From positions 24,358,249-24,422,248 of the forward strand of contig CM045735.1 of the NCBI GenBank assembly GCA_024760905.1: DNA of 64,000 bases, given 5' to 3'. The position numbers and the translations under genes were made by a program. A model generated the notes under the pieces. It was given only the letters and a program-made list of their open reading frames with translations, made no database searches and was not told the DNA's origin. Below, one piece after another: positions 1 to 11,595 of the stretch (its first letter is position 1; each line of letters begins with the position of its first letter). The stretch is from Plotosus lineatus. Taxonomy: Eukaryota > Chordata > Actinopteri > Siluriformes > Plotosidae.

Positions 1-62
1 TACAAAATAAAAATACTTGTACGTCAAAAGGGCTACTCCATGTCATAAAACTAACTACTGTG
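1..62. repeat. hAT-like repeat, left flank of a nested insertion
   Basis: This short stretch is similar to 56095-56160 inside the hAT-like repeat at 55.5-56.5 kb. The repeat resumes at 2173, so it was split by the DNA element at 63-2172. The uninterrupted copy near 56155 serves as the empty site. Confidence 0.6.
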
Positions 63-189
63 CAGGGATCCCTCACTTTCCGTGGTTAATTGGGACAGAG
101 ATCCCCCTGTTATCATTGAATTCTGCGATGTAGGATCAACACCCCCCCACCCCCCACCCGACTGACGTATACGTACATGAATATGTGTA

Positions 190-1728
190 CTGGTCCATCT
201 CAAAAAAATTAGCATATTGTGATAAAGTTCATTATTTTCTGTAAAGTACTGATAAACATTAGACTTTCATATATTTTAGATTCATTACACACAACTGAAG
301 TAGTTCAAGCCTTTTATTGTTTTTATATTGATAATTTTGGCAAAAAAGTAAAGAAAAACCAAAAATGCCTATCTCAAAAAATTAGCATATTGCATCCGAG
401 ACCAATCAAAAAAAAAGTGCTTTTAATACAAAAAAAGTCAACTTTCAAATAATTATGTTCAGTTATGCACTCAATACTTGATCGGGAATGCTTTTGCAGA
501 AATGACTGCTTCAATGCGGCGTGGCATGGAGGCAATCAGCCTGTGGCACTGCTGAGGTGTTATGGAGGACACAGATGCTTCGATAGCGGCCTTAAGCTCA
601 TCCACAGTGTTGGGTCTGGTGTCTCTCAACTTTCTCTTCACAATATCCCACAGATTCTCTATGGGGTTCAGGTCAGGAGCGTTGGCAGGCCAATTGAGCA
701 CAGTAATATCATGGTCAGTAAACCATTTACCAGTGGTTTTCGCACTGTGAGCAGGTGCCAGGTCATGCTGAAAAATGAAATCTTCATCTCCATAAAGCTT
801 TTCAGCAGATGGAAGCATGAAGTGCTCCAAAATCTCCTGATAGCTAGCTGCATTGACCCTGCCCTTGATAAAACACAGTGGACCAACACCAGCAGCTGAC
901 ATGGCACCCCAGACCATCACTGACTGTGGGTACTTGACACTGGACTTCAGGCATTTTGGCATTTCCTTCTCCCCAGTCTTCCTCCAGACTCTGGCACCTT
1001 GATTTCCGAATGACATGCAAAATTTGCTTTCATCCGAAAAAAGTACCTTGGACCACTGAGCAACAGTCCAGTGCTGCTTCTCTGTAGCCCAAGTCAAACA
1101 CTTCTGCCGCTGTTTCTGGTTCAAAGGTAGCTTGACCTGGGGAATGCGGCACCTGTAGCCCATTTCCTGCACACACCTGTGCATGGTGGCTCTGGATGTT
1201 TCTACTCCAGACTCAGTCCACTGCTTCCACAGGTCCCCCAAGGTCTGGAATCGGCCCTTCTTTCACTTTTTCCTTCCCACAGACGTCCCACTGAGGCGCC
1301 TTGATACAGCACTCTGGGAACAGCCTATTCGCTCAGAGATTTCTTTCTGTGTCTTACCCTCTTGCTTGAGGGTGTCAATGATGGCCTTCTGGACAGCAGT
1401 CAGGTCGGCAGTCTTACCCATATTTTGAATAATGAACCAGGCCTCAGGAATCTTTTGCAGGTGTTTAGAGTTAATTGGTTTATTCAGATGATTAGGTTCA
1501 TAGCTCGTTTAGACTACCTTTTCATGATATTCTAATTTTTTGAGATAGGAATTTTGGGTTTTCATGAGCTGTATGCCAAAATCATCAGTATTAAAACAAT
1601 AAAAGACCTGAAATATTTCAGTTGGTGTGCAATGAATCTAAAATATATGAAAGTTTAATTTTTATCAATACATTACAGAAAATAATGAACTTTATCACAA
1701 TATGCTAATTTTTTGAGAAGGACCAGTG
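190..1728 (-). mobile_element. Tc1-like transposon with IR/DR ends, copy 1
   Basis: The terminal inverted repeats are about 210 bp. Each carries an outer and an inner copy of a motif containing AAAAAATTAGCATATTG (near 200 and 372 on the left; in reverse near 1530 and 1695 on the right), the IR/DR layout of many fish Tc1 elements. The element sits at a TA inside the DNA element at 63-2172. The copy at 4288-5387 shows the unoccupied site near 4420. Confidence 0.88.
471..1421 (-). pseudogene. Tc1-like transposase, one in-frame stop
   Basis: Cut-and-paste transposase of the Tc1/mariner superfamily. The frame starts at an ATG at 1419-1421 with an N-terminal helix-turn-helix region (TADLTAVQKAIIDTLKQEG, then an IGCSQSAVSRRL motif). 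It is interrupted by TGA at 1263-1265 in the linker, then stays open for 256 codons to 471. The open part keeps the whole catalytic core: first Asp in LFSDESKF, second Asp in FQHDLAPAH, and Glu in PDLNPIENLWD 34 residues later (DD34E). The other copy at 35.7-36.65 kb has the same stop at the same place. It is otherwise full length for the family (about 316 codons), so only the TGA stands against function. Confidence 0.88.
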
Positions 1729-1855
1729 TATAATATCAATAAATACATATAAAATGCTATAAATGCTTATAATAATTAAACATTCAAAAATAATGCATAA
1801 GATGTAAACAAAATATAAATACACACATATACACATACATTTTCATGTGCGGTAC

Positions 1856-1945
1856 CAATCTGAGTGTGTGCACGCGCATCTGTGTGCACGCGCATCTGTG
1901 TGCATGCACACATACACACAGATGCACGTGCACACACTCAGATGT
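1856..1945. repeat. Alternating TG/CA-rich imperfect palindrome
   Basis: A stretch dominated by TGTGTGCACGCGCATCTG units and their inverse (CACACAGATGCACGTGCACA). It lies inside DNA element copy 1 and is able to form a hairpin or Z-DNA. It accounts for the Cys/His-rich short reading frames here, which are not genes. Confidence 0.7.
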
Positions 1946-2172
1946 GCACCTCACATAAAAATGCAAGTAGTTTTGATGGGTGGTTTTGAGTTGTTTTTGT
2001 TTGCTTGGGTTTTTTTTTTTTTTTTGCATAATTGGCTTGGTTTTGCGGCATTTCCCCTATTCTTCCTTAATTTCCTTATTTTTTAATTCGATGAATATTT
2101 AAAAAAAAAAAAAAAAAAAAGTGATTCACTGAAGCCGCATGAATTGAAGCGTGAAGTAGCAAGGGATCCCTG

Positions 2173-2500
2173 TATACTCGTACATCGTATTCGTCAACAA
2201 AGAAGGCATATACCACAACAACAACAGCAGAACTTCCGGGAAGATGTGTTAGCAGATGATGCTTGACAAACATCGCTTTTCTGTGACTTCATTGTCGATA
2301 CAAAAATCAAAGGTTTCTAATAAAATGTTATACATGTATTGCACAGATGGACCCAAAGCTAAAAGGCAAGTACTATTCAAGGATGTAGTAAGAAAACCAT
2401 TGGTTTTCAAGGGGTGGCATGGCAATTCCAGGGCCCTTGAAAATAATTTATTTTTTCAAGTACTTTTCAAGACATTCAAGCACCCGTATGAACCATGAAA
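2173..2500. repeat. hAT-like repeat, right part after the insertion
   Basis: Matches 56160-56475 closely in order and orientation, including the CAACAACAACAGC run and the GGGGTGGCATGGCAATTCC motif. It is the continuation of 1-62. No intact coding sequence is seen. Confidence 0.65.
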
Positions 2501-2958
2501 ACAAACAAAACCCCATTGTGGAAATTATGGTAAAAACAAGTAAAAACTTTTTTCAAACTTTGAACCAGCTTTAAAAGATGATATAATTAAGTGCATGTGT
2601 TTTAAAGAGCAAAAATAAGTGCGACAATCCTATACTTTTTTGTTATGTTCCAGTCTATTACCTATTAAAACAATTGTTCCCATTAGCCATGGTGTCGATT
2701 CCTAAAAAGTCTATTTAATGATTAAAGAGTTATCAAAACTACTCAATGATATCAACCTTGCTTTAATTGAACAACCATGATTTTATATTTAACTTGAACT
2801 AAAGTGTCATTATGTTCTTCCTATTTGATTTTAAATGTAATGTTCTGCAAGATGGGTATATTTTGAATATTTTAAGTTTGCCTCTGCTTCTAATTAATTA
2901 GATTGTAAAAGCCATCCTAATCACATGGTGATGCACAGTGGTTTGTAGAAAATCTCAC
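2501..2958 (-). other. crebrf intron, nothing distinct
   Basis: AT-rich sequence following the splice donor of the crebrf exon at 2959-3148. I see no exon encoding the basic region and leucine zipper here or further left, so the last coding exons must lie outside the window. Confidence 0.5.
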
Positions 2959-3148
2959 CTAGAGGCCAACTTGTTTTTCTCTTTTCGAGAGCGAGGACGA
3001 GCAGTCAGCGGCAGCTCACTAACAGGGGTAAGGTCACTAATCACCTTATTCAGCTTACGCAATTCATTCCCAATCTGAAGCAGCTTCCGTGGATTGGGGG
3101 TGAGATCCTCAACGTCCGTCCGCCGTGACTTCTTTAGCGTGTATTTTC
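2959..3148 (-). CDS. crebrf: crebrf coding exon 5 (start of the basic region)
   Basis: This 190-bp exon encodes [20 protein letters not shown], then [19 protein letters not shown] and [15 protein letters not shown], nearly identical to human CREBRF just before and into the basic part of its bZIP domain. The acceptor is CCTTAG at 3149-3150 and the donor is GTGAGAT at 2958. It enters in phase 1 and leaves in phase 2, agreeing with the upstream exon. The protein binds and destabilises CREB3/Luman and modulates the unfolded protein response and nutrient storage (family knowledge). The zipper itself is encoded outside the window. Confidence 0.93.
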
Positions 3149-4287
3149 CTAAGGAAGAAAGACAGAAGGAAATGTATTATATTAGTCTAATGTAATACTA
3201 CAGTCTGCATCAATTTAATACTCGAAGTACAGTTGGGTCTGATCACGAAACTGGTACTGACATGTGTGACACCAACCTTTTACATTTTCTGCAAATTTAG
3301 AAAAGATAGCTTTTCCCATTGCATTGCCTGTTAGATGTAAAAAAATATATATACCTTGGAGAAACAACATCATCAAATTATCAGTCGGATGACTCAAAAA
3401 GTCAGTCTGTAACAGACCAAATGAATAGCTGTCTATTCACTAACAAAAGCTTAAGATCATAAATGTGTAATTAGTTTCTATATGCCAATTGATAGCACAT
3501 GTGCCACTTTTATTATCTATAGTTATTAAATGCCAATTTATCAGTGATCAGTGGGCGCACAAGATACACCATGTAACATGGACAGTAAAAGTTACATATG
3601 TAATCAAAATCTTATGTCTGTTGCTTAATTATTTTTGCCATGCACATGCAAATTCTGTGGTTATTGGTACATGCACCTGTGCTCCCATTCATGTAGTTAT
3701 TGGACCTGTGGAGTCCTGTACAGAGGCTCAGCAGGAGGTGAAAATAATGAGATATTTCTCTTGTCACAAAATTGAGCATGAAAAACCTTTAAACTAGGAA
3801 GTATTTGAATTATTTAAAAAAGCTGTGTTGGGTAGTTGGAAAATATGAGAGTTTCATGAACAGAACCATATATTTTAAATGTGATTTCAACAACAAATGC
3901 GTCTTGCCTAAACCAGATTGTTTAATTGAATGGGAATCCTTAATCTCTGTCCTGGAAACACTAGAAAACTAACCAAGTTGATGTTAACCAACTGTTTGTT
4001 AACCAATTGTTAATTTTAATTCACAACATACATCAGCCTGCAAAACAACTCATTAGTTAACCGTGCATAAAGAAGGATTAGAACCTGTATTGGGCTGGTT
4101 CGTCAATGTTCCTCACATTTGCATTCTAGCTCATGTGACATTCTGCGATGTGCTCAGATGAAACTATACATTCTGGAGACTGCTGAGATTGTGTCTCGAT
4201 ATCATTATACACTTGTGGACGGAAGTTGTAGCTTTGACTTTGCAAGCTTTTATCTGTTAAAACTGAGACTAGAATGAAGATAATATA
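3149..4287 (-). other. crebrf: crebrf intron, mostly unique
   Basis: Part of the 10.4-kb intron between the exons at 2959-3148 and 13577-13771. It is AT-rich with no recognisable repeat or exon. The 102-codon plus-strand frame at 3489-3797 shows no known motif and is probably chance. Confidence 0.5.
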
Positions 4288-5387
4288 CAGGGCTCCCTCA
4301 CTTTCCCTGGTTAATTGGGACCAAGATCCCCATGCGACCATCGAAATCCGTGAAGTAGGATCACCCCCCCCCTCTCCATCCCCTCACCCCTCCGACTGAC
4401 ATATACATACATGTATATGTATATAATATCAATAAATACTTATTCAATGCTTTAAATGCTTATAATAACAATTAAACATTAAAACATAACATAAGATGTA
4501 AATAAAATATAAATACAGACGCAGACGCTCCCCAACTTACCAACATTTGTTTTGCAAACATCCTGAGACCAAGGTCGAAAGTGAAAGTGAAATGAAATTG
4601 AAGAACAATTAGAAACATAAATGAAATAAAATCTATAGTAAGATATATCATAAATAAGTATGAAATATGATTAAACATTATCCTGAAACACACTTAACAC
4701 TAGGCTTCTGCAGAGGGGCGTGGCTTACACCAGAGGTCCAGATACATTTCTGAACTCCTGCCAAAAGTTTCAAAAAAGAAACAAATTGACTCCAGTATTA
4801 TAATGAACTGGATAAGAGTGAAACTCTCTTTAAATCTGATCAGATCCGCTGTGCTGTGCTTGAGAGGAACCAGGAGTTTAAACACGGGACATATTGATAA
4901 TGTACAGATGATTATGAGAGAGAGAGAGAGAGAGAGCGCGCGAGAGAGAGATCCTATACAGTACACACTCGTATAAATTACTTAAACAAGGTTTAAACAT
5001 AAGTTCCCATCTAAAGAATGCCCTGTAACGACTTACAAATTCATCTAAGAACGGCCATCCTGAACCTAACTCATTAGTAAGCTGGGGAGCGTCTGTACAC
5101 ACACATACAGATAGTATTGCATGAGACAACATACATATGCACGTGCAAAGATGCTTGCACACACAGATGCAACAATGTATCCAGTTTTGATGTAAGATTT
5201 TGGGTAGTTTTTTTGTTTAGGTTTTTTTTTTGCATAATTGGCCTTGTCTTTGTGTCATTTTCCATAACTTTCCCCCTATTCTTCCTTAATTTTTGTAATT
5301 CAATGAATATTTACTTTTTTTTTTTTTTTTAAACCGGGATGCACTGAAGCAGCATTAATTGAAGCACGAAATAACAAGGGATGCCTG
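4288..5387 (+). mobile_element. Nonautonomous DNA element (CAGGG termini), copy 2, uninterrupted
   Basis: It starts CAGGGCTCCCTCACTTTCCC and ends AAGGGATGCCTG, with TA on both sides (286-287 of the 4 kb line and 5388-5389), so the target duplication is TA. The interior matches copy 1 but lacks the Tc1 insertion, and it gives the empty sites for two other insertions in this window (Tc1 at 190, and the 2-kb element at 50436). It includes a GA run at 4915-4950. No protein is encoded. Confidence 0.78.
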
Positions 5388-5850
5388 TACTGCTCCAGTC
5401 AAAATAAAATGCAACCCCAACTTTAAATTATATTTGGGTGAGAAAACAGAAGTTGTTAGTGAGCTTGGGAGTAGTTGTGTCTTCTGACACGTTCCTCACT
5501 TTCTGCATCTACGGATCTCCTCTGCCCACCCAAGAAGACTTCTTGCCCTGCTCCTTGACTCTTTGATGTGCTCAGAAGCAATTGTTGAAAACAAAGAGCA
5601 GCAGAGAGAAAGTGGACAAAATCTCAACTTGAACAAGTCTGGCTTATTACCATGCTCTATGATGCACATTCTCACGTGATGTGATTACTGCTAAGACAGC
5701 CTTCCAGTAGGAAAAGTAAGAGGTTGTTACGCAAAATCCACAACATCTTTTTTCAACCCACCAGCTCATCCTGCCCTATCCTTCTTTGTTGAGAAGATTT
5801 TTAAAAATCTGTAAGAACTCCTATTTTACACACTGAGGATTCAACACCCC
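5388..5850. other. crebrf intron, transition into a LINE remnant
   Basis: Low-copy-looking sequence between the DNA element and the L2 remnant. It may be the much-decayed 5' part of the same LINE, but no conserved motif is readable. Confidence 0.4.
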
Positions 5851-7290
5851 CACACTGGAACAGTTTTCCAATGAAGAATGTTGTAAATGATGACTTGCAA
5901 GTCCTCCTACCACCTGCCCACTGGATCTAATCCCTTCCTCAATGCTCCAGACAATCCTTCAAGACCTCCCCTTTACCACCATCATTAATAGCTCTGTATC
6001 ATCTGGTCTTGTACTAAACAACATTTAAAACATCCAGAGTTCTTCCTATCCTGAAGAAACCCTCTTTGGATCCACCAGAGATCAGAAACTACAGACTGGT
6101 ATCACTACTGGTATATTTTCTTTATAAATGCGACAAACACACTGTCTATAACCAAATGCAGTTCTATCTCTTCTAGAACAATCTGCAAGAGCCTAATTAG
6201 TCTGGCTTTAAAGCAGCACATTCCACACAGACTGCCCTTTTGGTTGTCACAGAGAAGTTACATGCGGCAAGATAAGTCAAGATGTCATCAGTTCTCATCC
6301 TCTTCAACCTTTCAACAGCATTTGATGAAGTCACCCACAAGACTCCACTGTCCATACTCAGGAGTCTTGGAACTTGTGGTTTAGCATAGCAATGGCTTGC
6401 TTCCTACCTAGAAGTTCGCTCATATCAGGTTACATGGAGGGGATCCACAACTGCTTCACACAGACTCTCCACTGTGGCCCCATGTGCTCAGTACTTGGTC
6501 CAGGTTTGTTGTCCCTTTATACTAGGTCCCTCGGTGAAGTCATGTCTTCGCATTTGTTCTCATATAACTGTTATGCATGAGACACTCAACTTTTATTCCC
6601 TCAGGCACTAATGTTTCTGTCTGCCAAATATTTCATCATGGATGACAGCTCACCAGCTGAAAGTTAACCACAATTAGACCGAACTGATTTTCATAAAAGT
6701 TGATTCATCCCCACATCAGGATATTCTAATCTTCCTGGACAACTCTTTGATTTCCTCTTCAGTGACTGAACGAAGCCTTGGGGTAAGGAAGGACAATCAC
6801 CTGTCCGCCTCTCATATTGCAAATCTTTGTCAATCATCCCAATTTCTCATCTTTAAGATGCAAAGGATTCATCTGTTTCTTTCCTCTATGGCCACTCAGA
6901 GTTCAGTCCATTGTTTTCTCAAGGCTAAACTACAGCGATTCACGCCTGGCAGGTCTGCCTACATTCTCTGTAACGAATCCAAAATGCAGCAGCACAGTTT
7001 GTTTCCAACATTCTCAAGTTTTGTCCACTGCTACACTCTCTCCATTGGCTTTCTGTAGTCGATCGCGTTAGATTATAACACTAATGCTTACCTACAAAGC
7101 CAAAAATTGACCTGCACCCTCCTACCCCAAAGCACTTCTCATCCCCATACTGCACTGTATTCTTTCCAATCCTCCAGCACTGCTAGACTGGCTACTCCTT
7201 CAACCAACTGACAAGAAAAACATCTAAACTCTTCTTCACTTTGCACTGGATAAGGGCATTTACCAAATGGCATAAATGTAAATGTACAGC
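5851..7290 (+). pseudogene. L2-type LINE reverse transcriptase remnant
   Basis: Read across several frames, the plus strand gives an RT series typical of fish L2 elements: LKKPSLDPPEIRNYRLVS, then FNLSTAFDEVTHKTPLSIL, SYLEVRSYQVTWRGS, SVLGPGLLSLYTRSLGE, DISSWMTAHQLK-like, and LGVRKDNHLS. The catalytic ADD motif is lost (it reads NCYA then frameshifts). The 3' end, GGCATAAATGTAAATGTACA at about 7266-7287, is the usual L2-type tail. Many stops and frameshifts mark an old copy lying in a crebrf intron. Confidence 0.82.
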
Positions 7291-7489
7291 ATCGGATCAA
7301 AAGTATTCACAAAATCGCTTCAATGCATGAAGTTTAGAAGCAAACACAAAAAGTCAAATAATTAATTAAAACATTTACCATTGACGAAACTATGAACCAT
7401 AGACGCGCGTGGTATTCTACTTCCGACATGACATCACAGTTTTGTTGTCTGCCAAGTAGGTCAGAACAGACGAACCAAAACAAACAATG

Positions 7490-7965
7490 GGTCGCAGATT
7501 GACGAAGATTGACAGTGCCACGAAACAATTCATCGTAGATCTAAAATAACAAGGCACAGATGGACTGTTGATCAAAACTGGAAAACTGTTATCTTCAGTG
7601 ATGAATCTCAAGTAGTTATTGGGAAAAATAATCGTGTATTTTTCTGGCGATTAGCAAATGAAGCATACCGACCCAAGTGCATGTGTGTTCCGAGACAGCG
7701 GAAGTTGTCTGTTATGGTGTGGGGTTGTATCACTTTGGTACGGTGTGGGGACTTTGTGCCAGGTCGATGGTAACACAAGAGCTGTCAAATACATTGACAT
7801 CCTGGAAAACAATCTGTGGCCAGGTTCGAAGATGACAATGCATCCGTCCATCGGGCTCATATTACAGAGGAGTACAAAATTCAAAACAATATTCATGGCA
7901 TGCTATGGCCGGCCCAGTCTACCGATCTCAACATCATAGAAAATATTTAGCTGAAAATAAAACAT
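7490..7965 (+). pseudogene. Old Tc1-like transposase remnant
   Basis: The plus strand shows TVIFSDESQVVIG (first Asp), RVFFWRLANEAYRPKC, LSVMVWGCIT, a DNASVHRAHI-like second-Asp block and LNIIENI (Glu block) in Tc1 order, with frameshifts between blocks. It belongs to a different subfamily from the two copies at 0.5 and 36 kb. No clear terminal repeats are seen. Confidence 0.8.
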
Positions 7966-8217
7966 TCACTGAAAAACAGAGCCGCGAACATAAAAACACA
8001 AGATCAACCGTTTCATGAAATTCACACCATCTGACCACCACTGCCCTACATTCTATAGACAGTCTTACTCATTAATACAGTATTAATGTAGTAAAATGTA
8101 GTAATAATTAAGAAAAAGTTTTCAATTTTACTGTTATATTTATTGATGATAAAATAGAAATATTATACAGATTATACTGTTGTAAAGCACAAGTATTTTT
8201 TCAATTATTATTCCAGT

Positions 8218-8547
8218 AAAGTGGTATAGGGTGCTGGATCGCTGATCCAAAGGTTGGGGGTTCGAGTTCCACTCTCCACAAGGTTCCCCCCCCAGTGCAG
8301 CTAACTGGGGTATCAAAGGCGAGCCATGTCTCTCACTGTCTATGGTGAGAGGCATGTAAAAGAACCATTGCTGACTTTGGTAAAGAGTAGGCTGTAAAGT
8401 CGTCAGCATGTTTTTGTCCCTTGCTAAAAAGGGTTGTGTCAGGAAGGGCATCCGACATAAAAACCTCTGCCAAATCAAACGTGCGAATCAGATGATTCAC
8501 TGTGGCGATTCCCAAGTAAAAAGGGAAAAAGCCAAAAGGAAGACGAC
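8218..8547 (+). mobile_element. tRNA-derived SINE with RTE-type tail (family S1), 5'-truncated
   Basis: It retains the B box region GGTTCGAGTTCC, the shared body (CTAACTGGGGTATCAAAGG, CATGTCTCTCACTGTCTATG, GAACCATTGCTGACTTTGG) and the tail GATGATTCACTGTGGCGA. The target duplication TTCCAGTAAAG is at about 8207-8217 and 8548-8558. The uninterrupted right arm of the inverted repeat (9755-9770) shows the empty site. Confidence 0.82.
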
Positions 8548-8944
8548 ATTCCAGTAAAGTACCGAAGCTAATGTCTATGCATGAAATTTTATGTTCTGTA
8601 GCATGTTTAACAAACGATACCAAAATAATAAACTTTATTACGCTTCATGTCCTTTTACACTGAACTTGGAGTGACATCTTGGAGTGACGTCTCCAAGGTG
8701 GCGCTGCCTAGAGGGTGACGTCGCGGAGTTCTCAGAGTCAAATTGTTTCTCTGTTCGTTTTAATTTGCTTTCTTTGTTTGTTCATGCTTTGCACTATGCT
8801 CGTCTATGACCGGTCGACCCTACTACAGCTATGAGCAGCTTCCGCTTCTGGCAACTAAGCACGCAACATCTCCTATCGTGAGCTAATATGCTATGGTAGC
8901 TCAATGCTAGTCGCACCCTGGCTAACAATAAGCCCAGGTGGGAA

Positions 8945-9150
8945 GGGGCCGAATGACGACTCCGGCGCTTGGGATCGCAGGGGATGAAGGCCGTGTGGCC
9001 GGCTGGTGCAATCGCCTCGTCGGGTGTAATCTCCTTGAGCCATGTTTCACAGAAACACAGCATGGAGCAGTCCTGTAGATCCCTCTGCACTGCAATCTGA
9101 GCATGAAGCTCGTCCATCTTGTTTTGCAGGGACTGAACATTTTCAAGCAG
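8945..9150 (-). pseudogene. Non-LTR retrotransposon endonuclease start, fragment
   Basis: On the minus strand it reads KTRWTSFML in one frame and, in the frame that matters, MDELHAQIAVQRDLQDCSM, LCFCETWLKEITPDEAIAPA and AFIPCDPKRRS. This is the usual N-terminal beginning of an apurinic-type endonuclease domain in fish LINEs (CSxLCFxETWL block). It stops after about 70 codons at the inverted junction near 8940. A related sense copy is at 20551-20740. Confidence 0.7.
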
Positions 9151-10112
9151 TATGACCAGAAGTGCTAACCAAGCGCCAGAGACTCTTGAGAACTCTGCCT
9201 GGGCTTATTGTTAGCCAGGGTGCAGCTAGCACTGAGCTACCATAGCATATTAGCACAGGATTGGAGTTGTTGCATGCTTAGTTGCCCGAATCTGAAGCTG
9301 CTCATAGCTGTAGTAGAGTCGACCGGTCATAGACAAGCATAGTGCAAAACATGAACAAAACAAAACAACAAATAAAACAAATCAAAAGAAACATGATTCT
9401 GAGAACTCCGCCTGGGCTTATTGTTAGCCGGGGTGCGGTTAGCATTGAGCTACCATAGCATATTAGATCAGGATAGGAGTGGAGCGTGCTTAGTTATACA
9501 TATATATAGTTTTCGACTGATCGTAGACAAGCATAGTGCAAAACATGAACAAACAAAACAACAAATAAAACAAATTAAAACAAAGAAACAATTTGACTCT
9601 GAGAAATCCTGGACGACGCCCTCTAGGCAGCGCCATCTTATAGACGTCACGTTCAATGTAAAAGGACATGAAGCGTCATTATTCAAGTTTATCCTTTTGG
9701 TATCATTTGTTAAACATGCTACAGAACATAAAATGCACAAACATTAACTTAGCTACTGCACTGGAATAATAATTGAAAAAGACTTTAATACAACAGTTCA
9801 GAGGAAACTGTTGTTTCTTCAGGAGAAAGTCTTATTTCTTCAGAAGAGACATCCAGCATTTTCTATCGCTTTGCCAGAGAAGACGCACAGCGTTTGAGAG
9901 GCATTATACAGCTTAGCTGGCAATTAAAACACACAAAGAAAAGAGGCCCATTGAAAACTTGTGCACGAATGAGGAAAAAGGGATATTACTTCATCTCAAC
10001 CAATCAGCAGGAAGGAAGACAGCCAGTGGCTGAATTTGAGTGATGTGTCAGTTGCTTGGCAGTCTGCGAATACTCAAACCAAGTGCAAATCCGCGAATAA
10101 TCAAGGGCCTAC

Positions 10113-11595
10113 TGTATTAGTTTGGTGTTACAGATGGATTTATTTACAGATTTGGATTTGTTACTACGTTTGTTATTTACGTTTGTAATAAAAATGCCAT
10201 TATGTGCATGAAATAATTCTTTCACTGTCTTCGTAACAGTGTCTCGTGAATTTATGGTCAACTAATAGATGATGTAAAATAATAAAAATAATAAATAAAT
10301 AAAAATAATATATGGAAATAAGCATTAAAACTTGGTGATTGTAAATGGCACACTTTACGGTACCAGTTTCAGAAAAATCACCCATTTAGCCTTGATATAT
10401 CCTTTCTCACTCAAACCTGTCTCGCTAGAAAGTGATAAAATCATAACTTCCCTGTCTCTTTTATAAAATTCCATTTAGTTATTTTGTTCTGTTACATTAC
10501 AGAGAGTATAGAAGCCAGTCATATGAGTTTTTAAGGGATCGAGTTTACTTACCAAGCATATTAAATAAATGTAAAATATAGTGTTTAAAGAAAAAATAAA
10601 TAAATAAAACACCACATGACCGGCAGGACCATTTAACAAGTTCAAAATGTAAAAAGTGGTCTTGTGACCTTGAAACAGGATCAAGGTGATCCATATACAA
10701 TCCATCCCTATTTACCCGTGGCAGCGACCCATACAACAAATTTATTATCATATGTAATCTCCATTCAAAGTTATTGCACCAACAATTTTCCTTTACAAGT
10801 GAATACTGAAAAGTGTGTTCAAGATGTACTCACACAGAGTATTCAAAAAGAGTGCAATGTGATTCTTTTTTTTTTTTTTTTCAATGTCACTGATCATCTC
10901 ACAGTAGTTCACAAACAACTATTTGACGGTCTTCTTGAAATTATGAAAACTTTGTAACGGCACATTAGGCTTGGAGAATGAACGCAACTGTGCCTCAGGT
11001 GATTCTGCTTGGCTGTTATGTATAAACGACTTGCATAACAATACAGATTTATTCATAACAAAACTAAAATGTAAATAAATTGGGGCTCATTAACCACCAT
11101 TCCAATAGGCACAGAATAAAAAACAAACAATTCAATTCAGGTCAGCAAACAAACTGAAAAAACAAGACTAAACATGAACGGAACCAGAGAAAATGAACTT
11201 GTTAAATGGCTAACTAGACTTAGACTGGTGATACAAATGAACACTTAAATCAGCTGGTGAAAGTTGATGAAAGGAAACATTCATGTTAACCTTCCCTGTT
11301 TTTGCCCATACCATAGAGGGGAAACATAAGGGAAACTTATTTACTTCATCCATGGCTGAAGCAGTTTCATCCCTGAAAGGAGCCATGCTACTCTTATAAC
11401 ACCAGCCTCAAACACCTATTAACAAAGCACCGCTTTAGGCTGTGCAAAGTCACATAATTCTTTATAGATTTATAGTTTAGAACACAGTATTCAAATAATG
11501 TATTATCATGATCAAATAAGCTCTAACGTGTAACGATGAGTCTTTATTTGTGTGGAGAACCCCAGTGCAGCGTCCTTCAATTTAATTCCATTTAC
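10113..11595. other. crebrf intron, AT-rich, one minor repeat
   Basis: Mostly AT-rich sequence with A/T tracts (10270-10310, 10868-10882). 10655-10800 resembles 22085-22225 (shared CTTGAAACAGGATCAAGGTG and GACCCATACA...CAAATTT blocks), a low-copy repeat of unknown type. No gene is seen. Confidence 0.5.

Larger units (their letters stand above)
63..2172 (+). mobile_element. Nonautonomous DNA element (CAGGGATCCCT termini), copy 1, split by Tc1
   Basis: The element begins CAGGGATCCCTCACTTTCC and ends AAGGGATCCCTG, followed by TA. The same ends and interior (AT-rich body, poly-T stretch, TGCATAATTGGC motif) recur at 4288-5387. It has no credible coding capacity. Base pairs 190-728 onward to about 1728 are a later Tc1 insertion, so the element itself is about 570 bp of retained sequence. 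The right flank is TA; the left flank is TG and probably mutated from TA. The superfamily is not certain; TA targets and short termini fit several DNA transposon groups. Confidence 0.7.
8170..9805. mobile_element. Large inverted repeat (fold-back) built from LINE 5' sequence
   Basis: Left arm 8170-8217 plus 8548-8937 is the reverse complement of right arm about 9411-9805. Matched blocks include the TTCAATTATTATTCCAG edge, the CTGTAGCATGTTTAACAAA block, the AAAAGGACATGAAGCG block and the GCTCAATGCTAG/TAGCATTGAGC block. Between the arms lie a second antisense copy of the inner arm (9190-9410) and an antisense LINE endonuclease start (8945-9150). A SINE at 8218-8547 interrupts only the left arm. 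The arms are several hundred bases long and imperfect. Confidence 0.7.
8030..10112. mobile_element. MITE-like element (AGGGCC termini), copy 1, host of a large inverted repeat
   Basis: The left part (8047-8140) matches 27187-27270, and the right part, ending AATCAAGGGCCTACTG at about 10096-10111, corresponds to the right end of the copy at 26834-27618. Almost all of the middle is the inverted-repeat element at 8170-9805. The left terminus is not clearly visible, so the start is approximate. Confidence 0.5.

Noticed and set aside
6747..7058. 103-codon plus-strand frame as an independent gene
   Set aside because: Its residues align with the C-terminal part of L2-type reverse transcriptase and it is one frame of a broken LINE.
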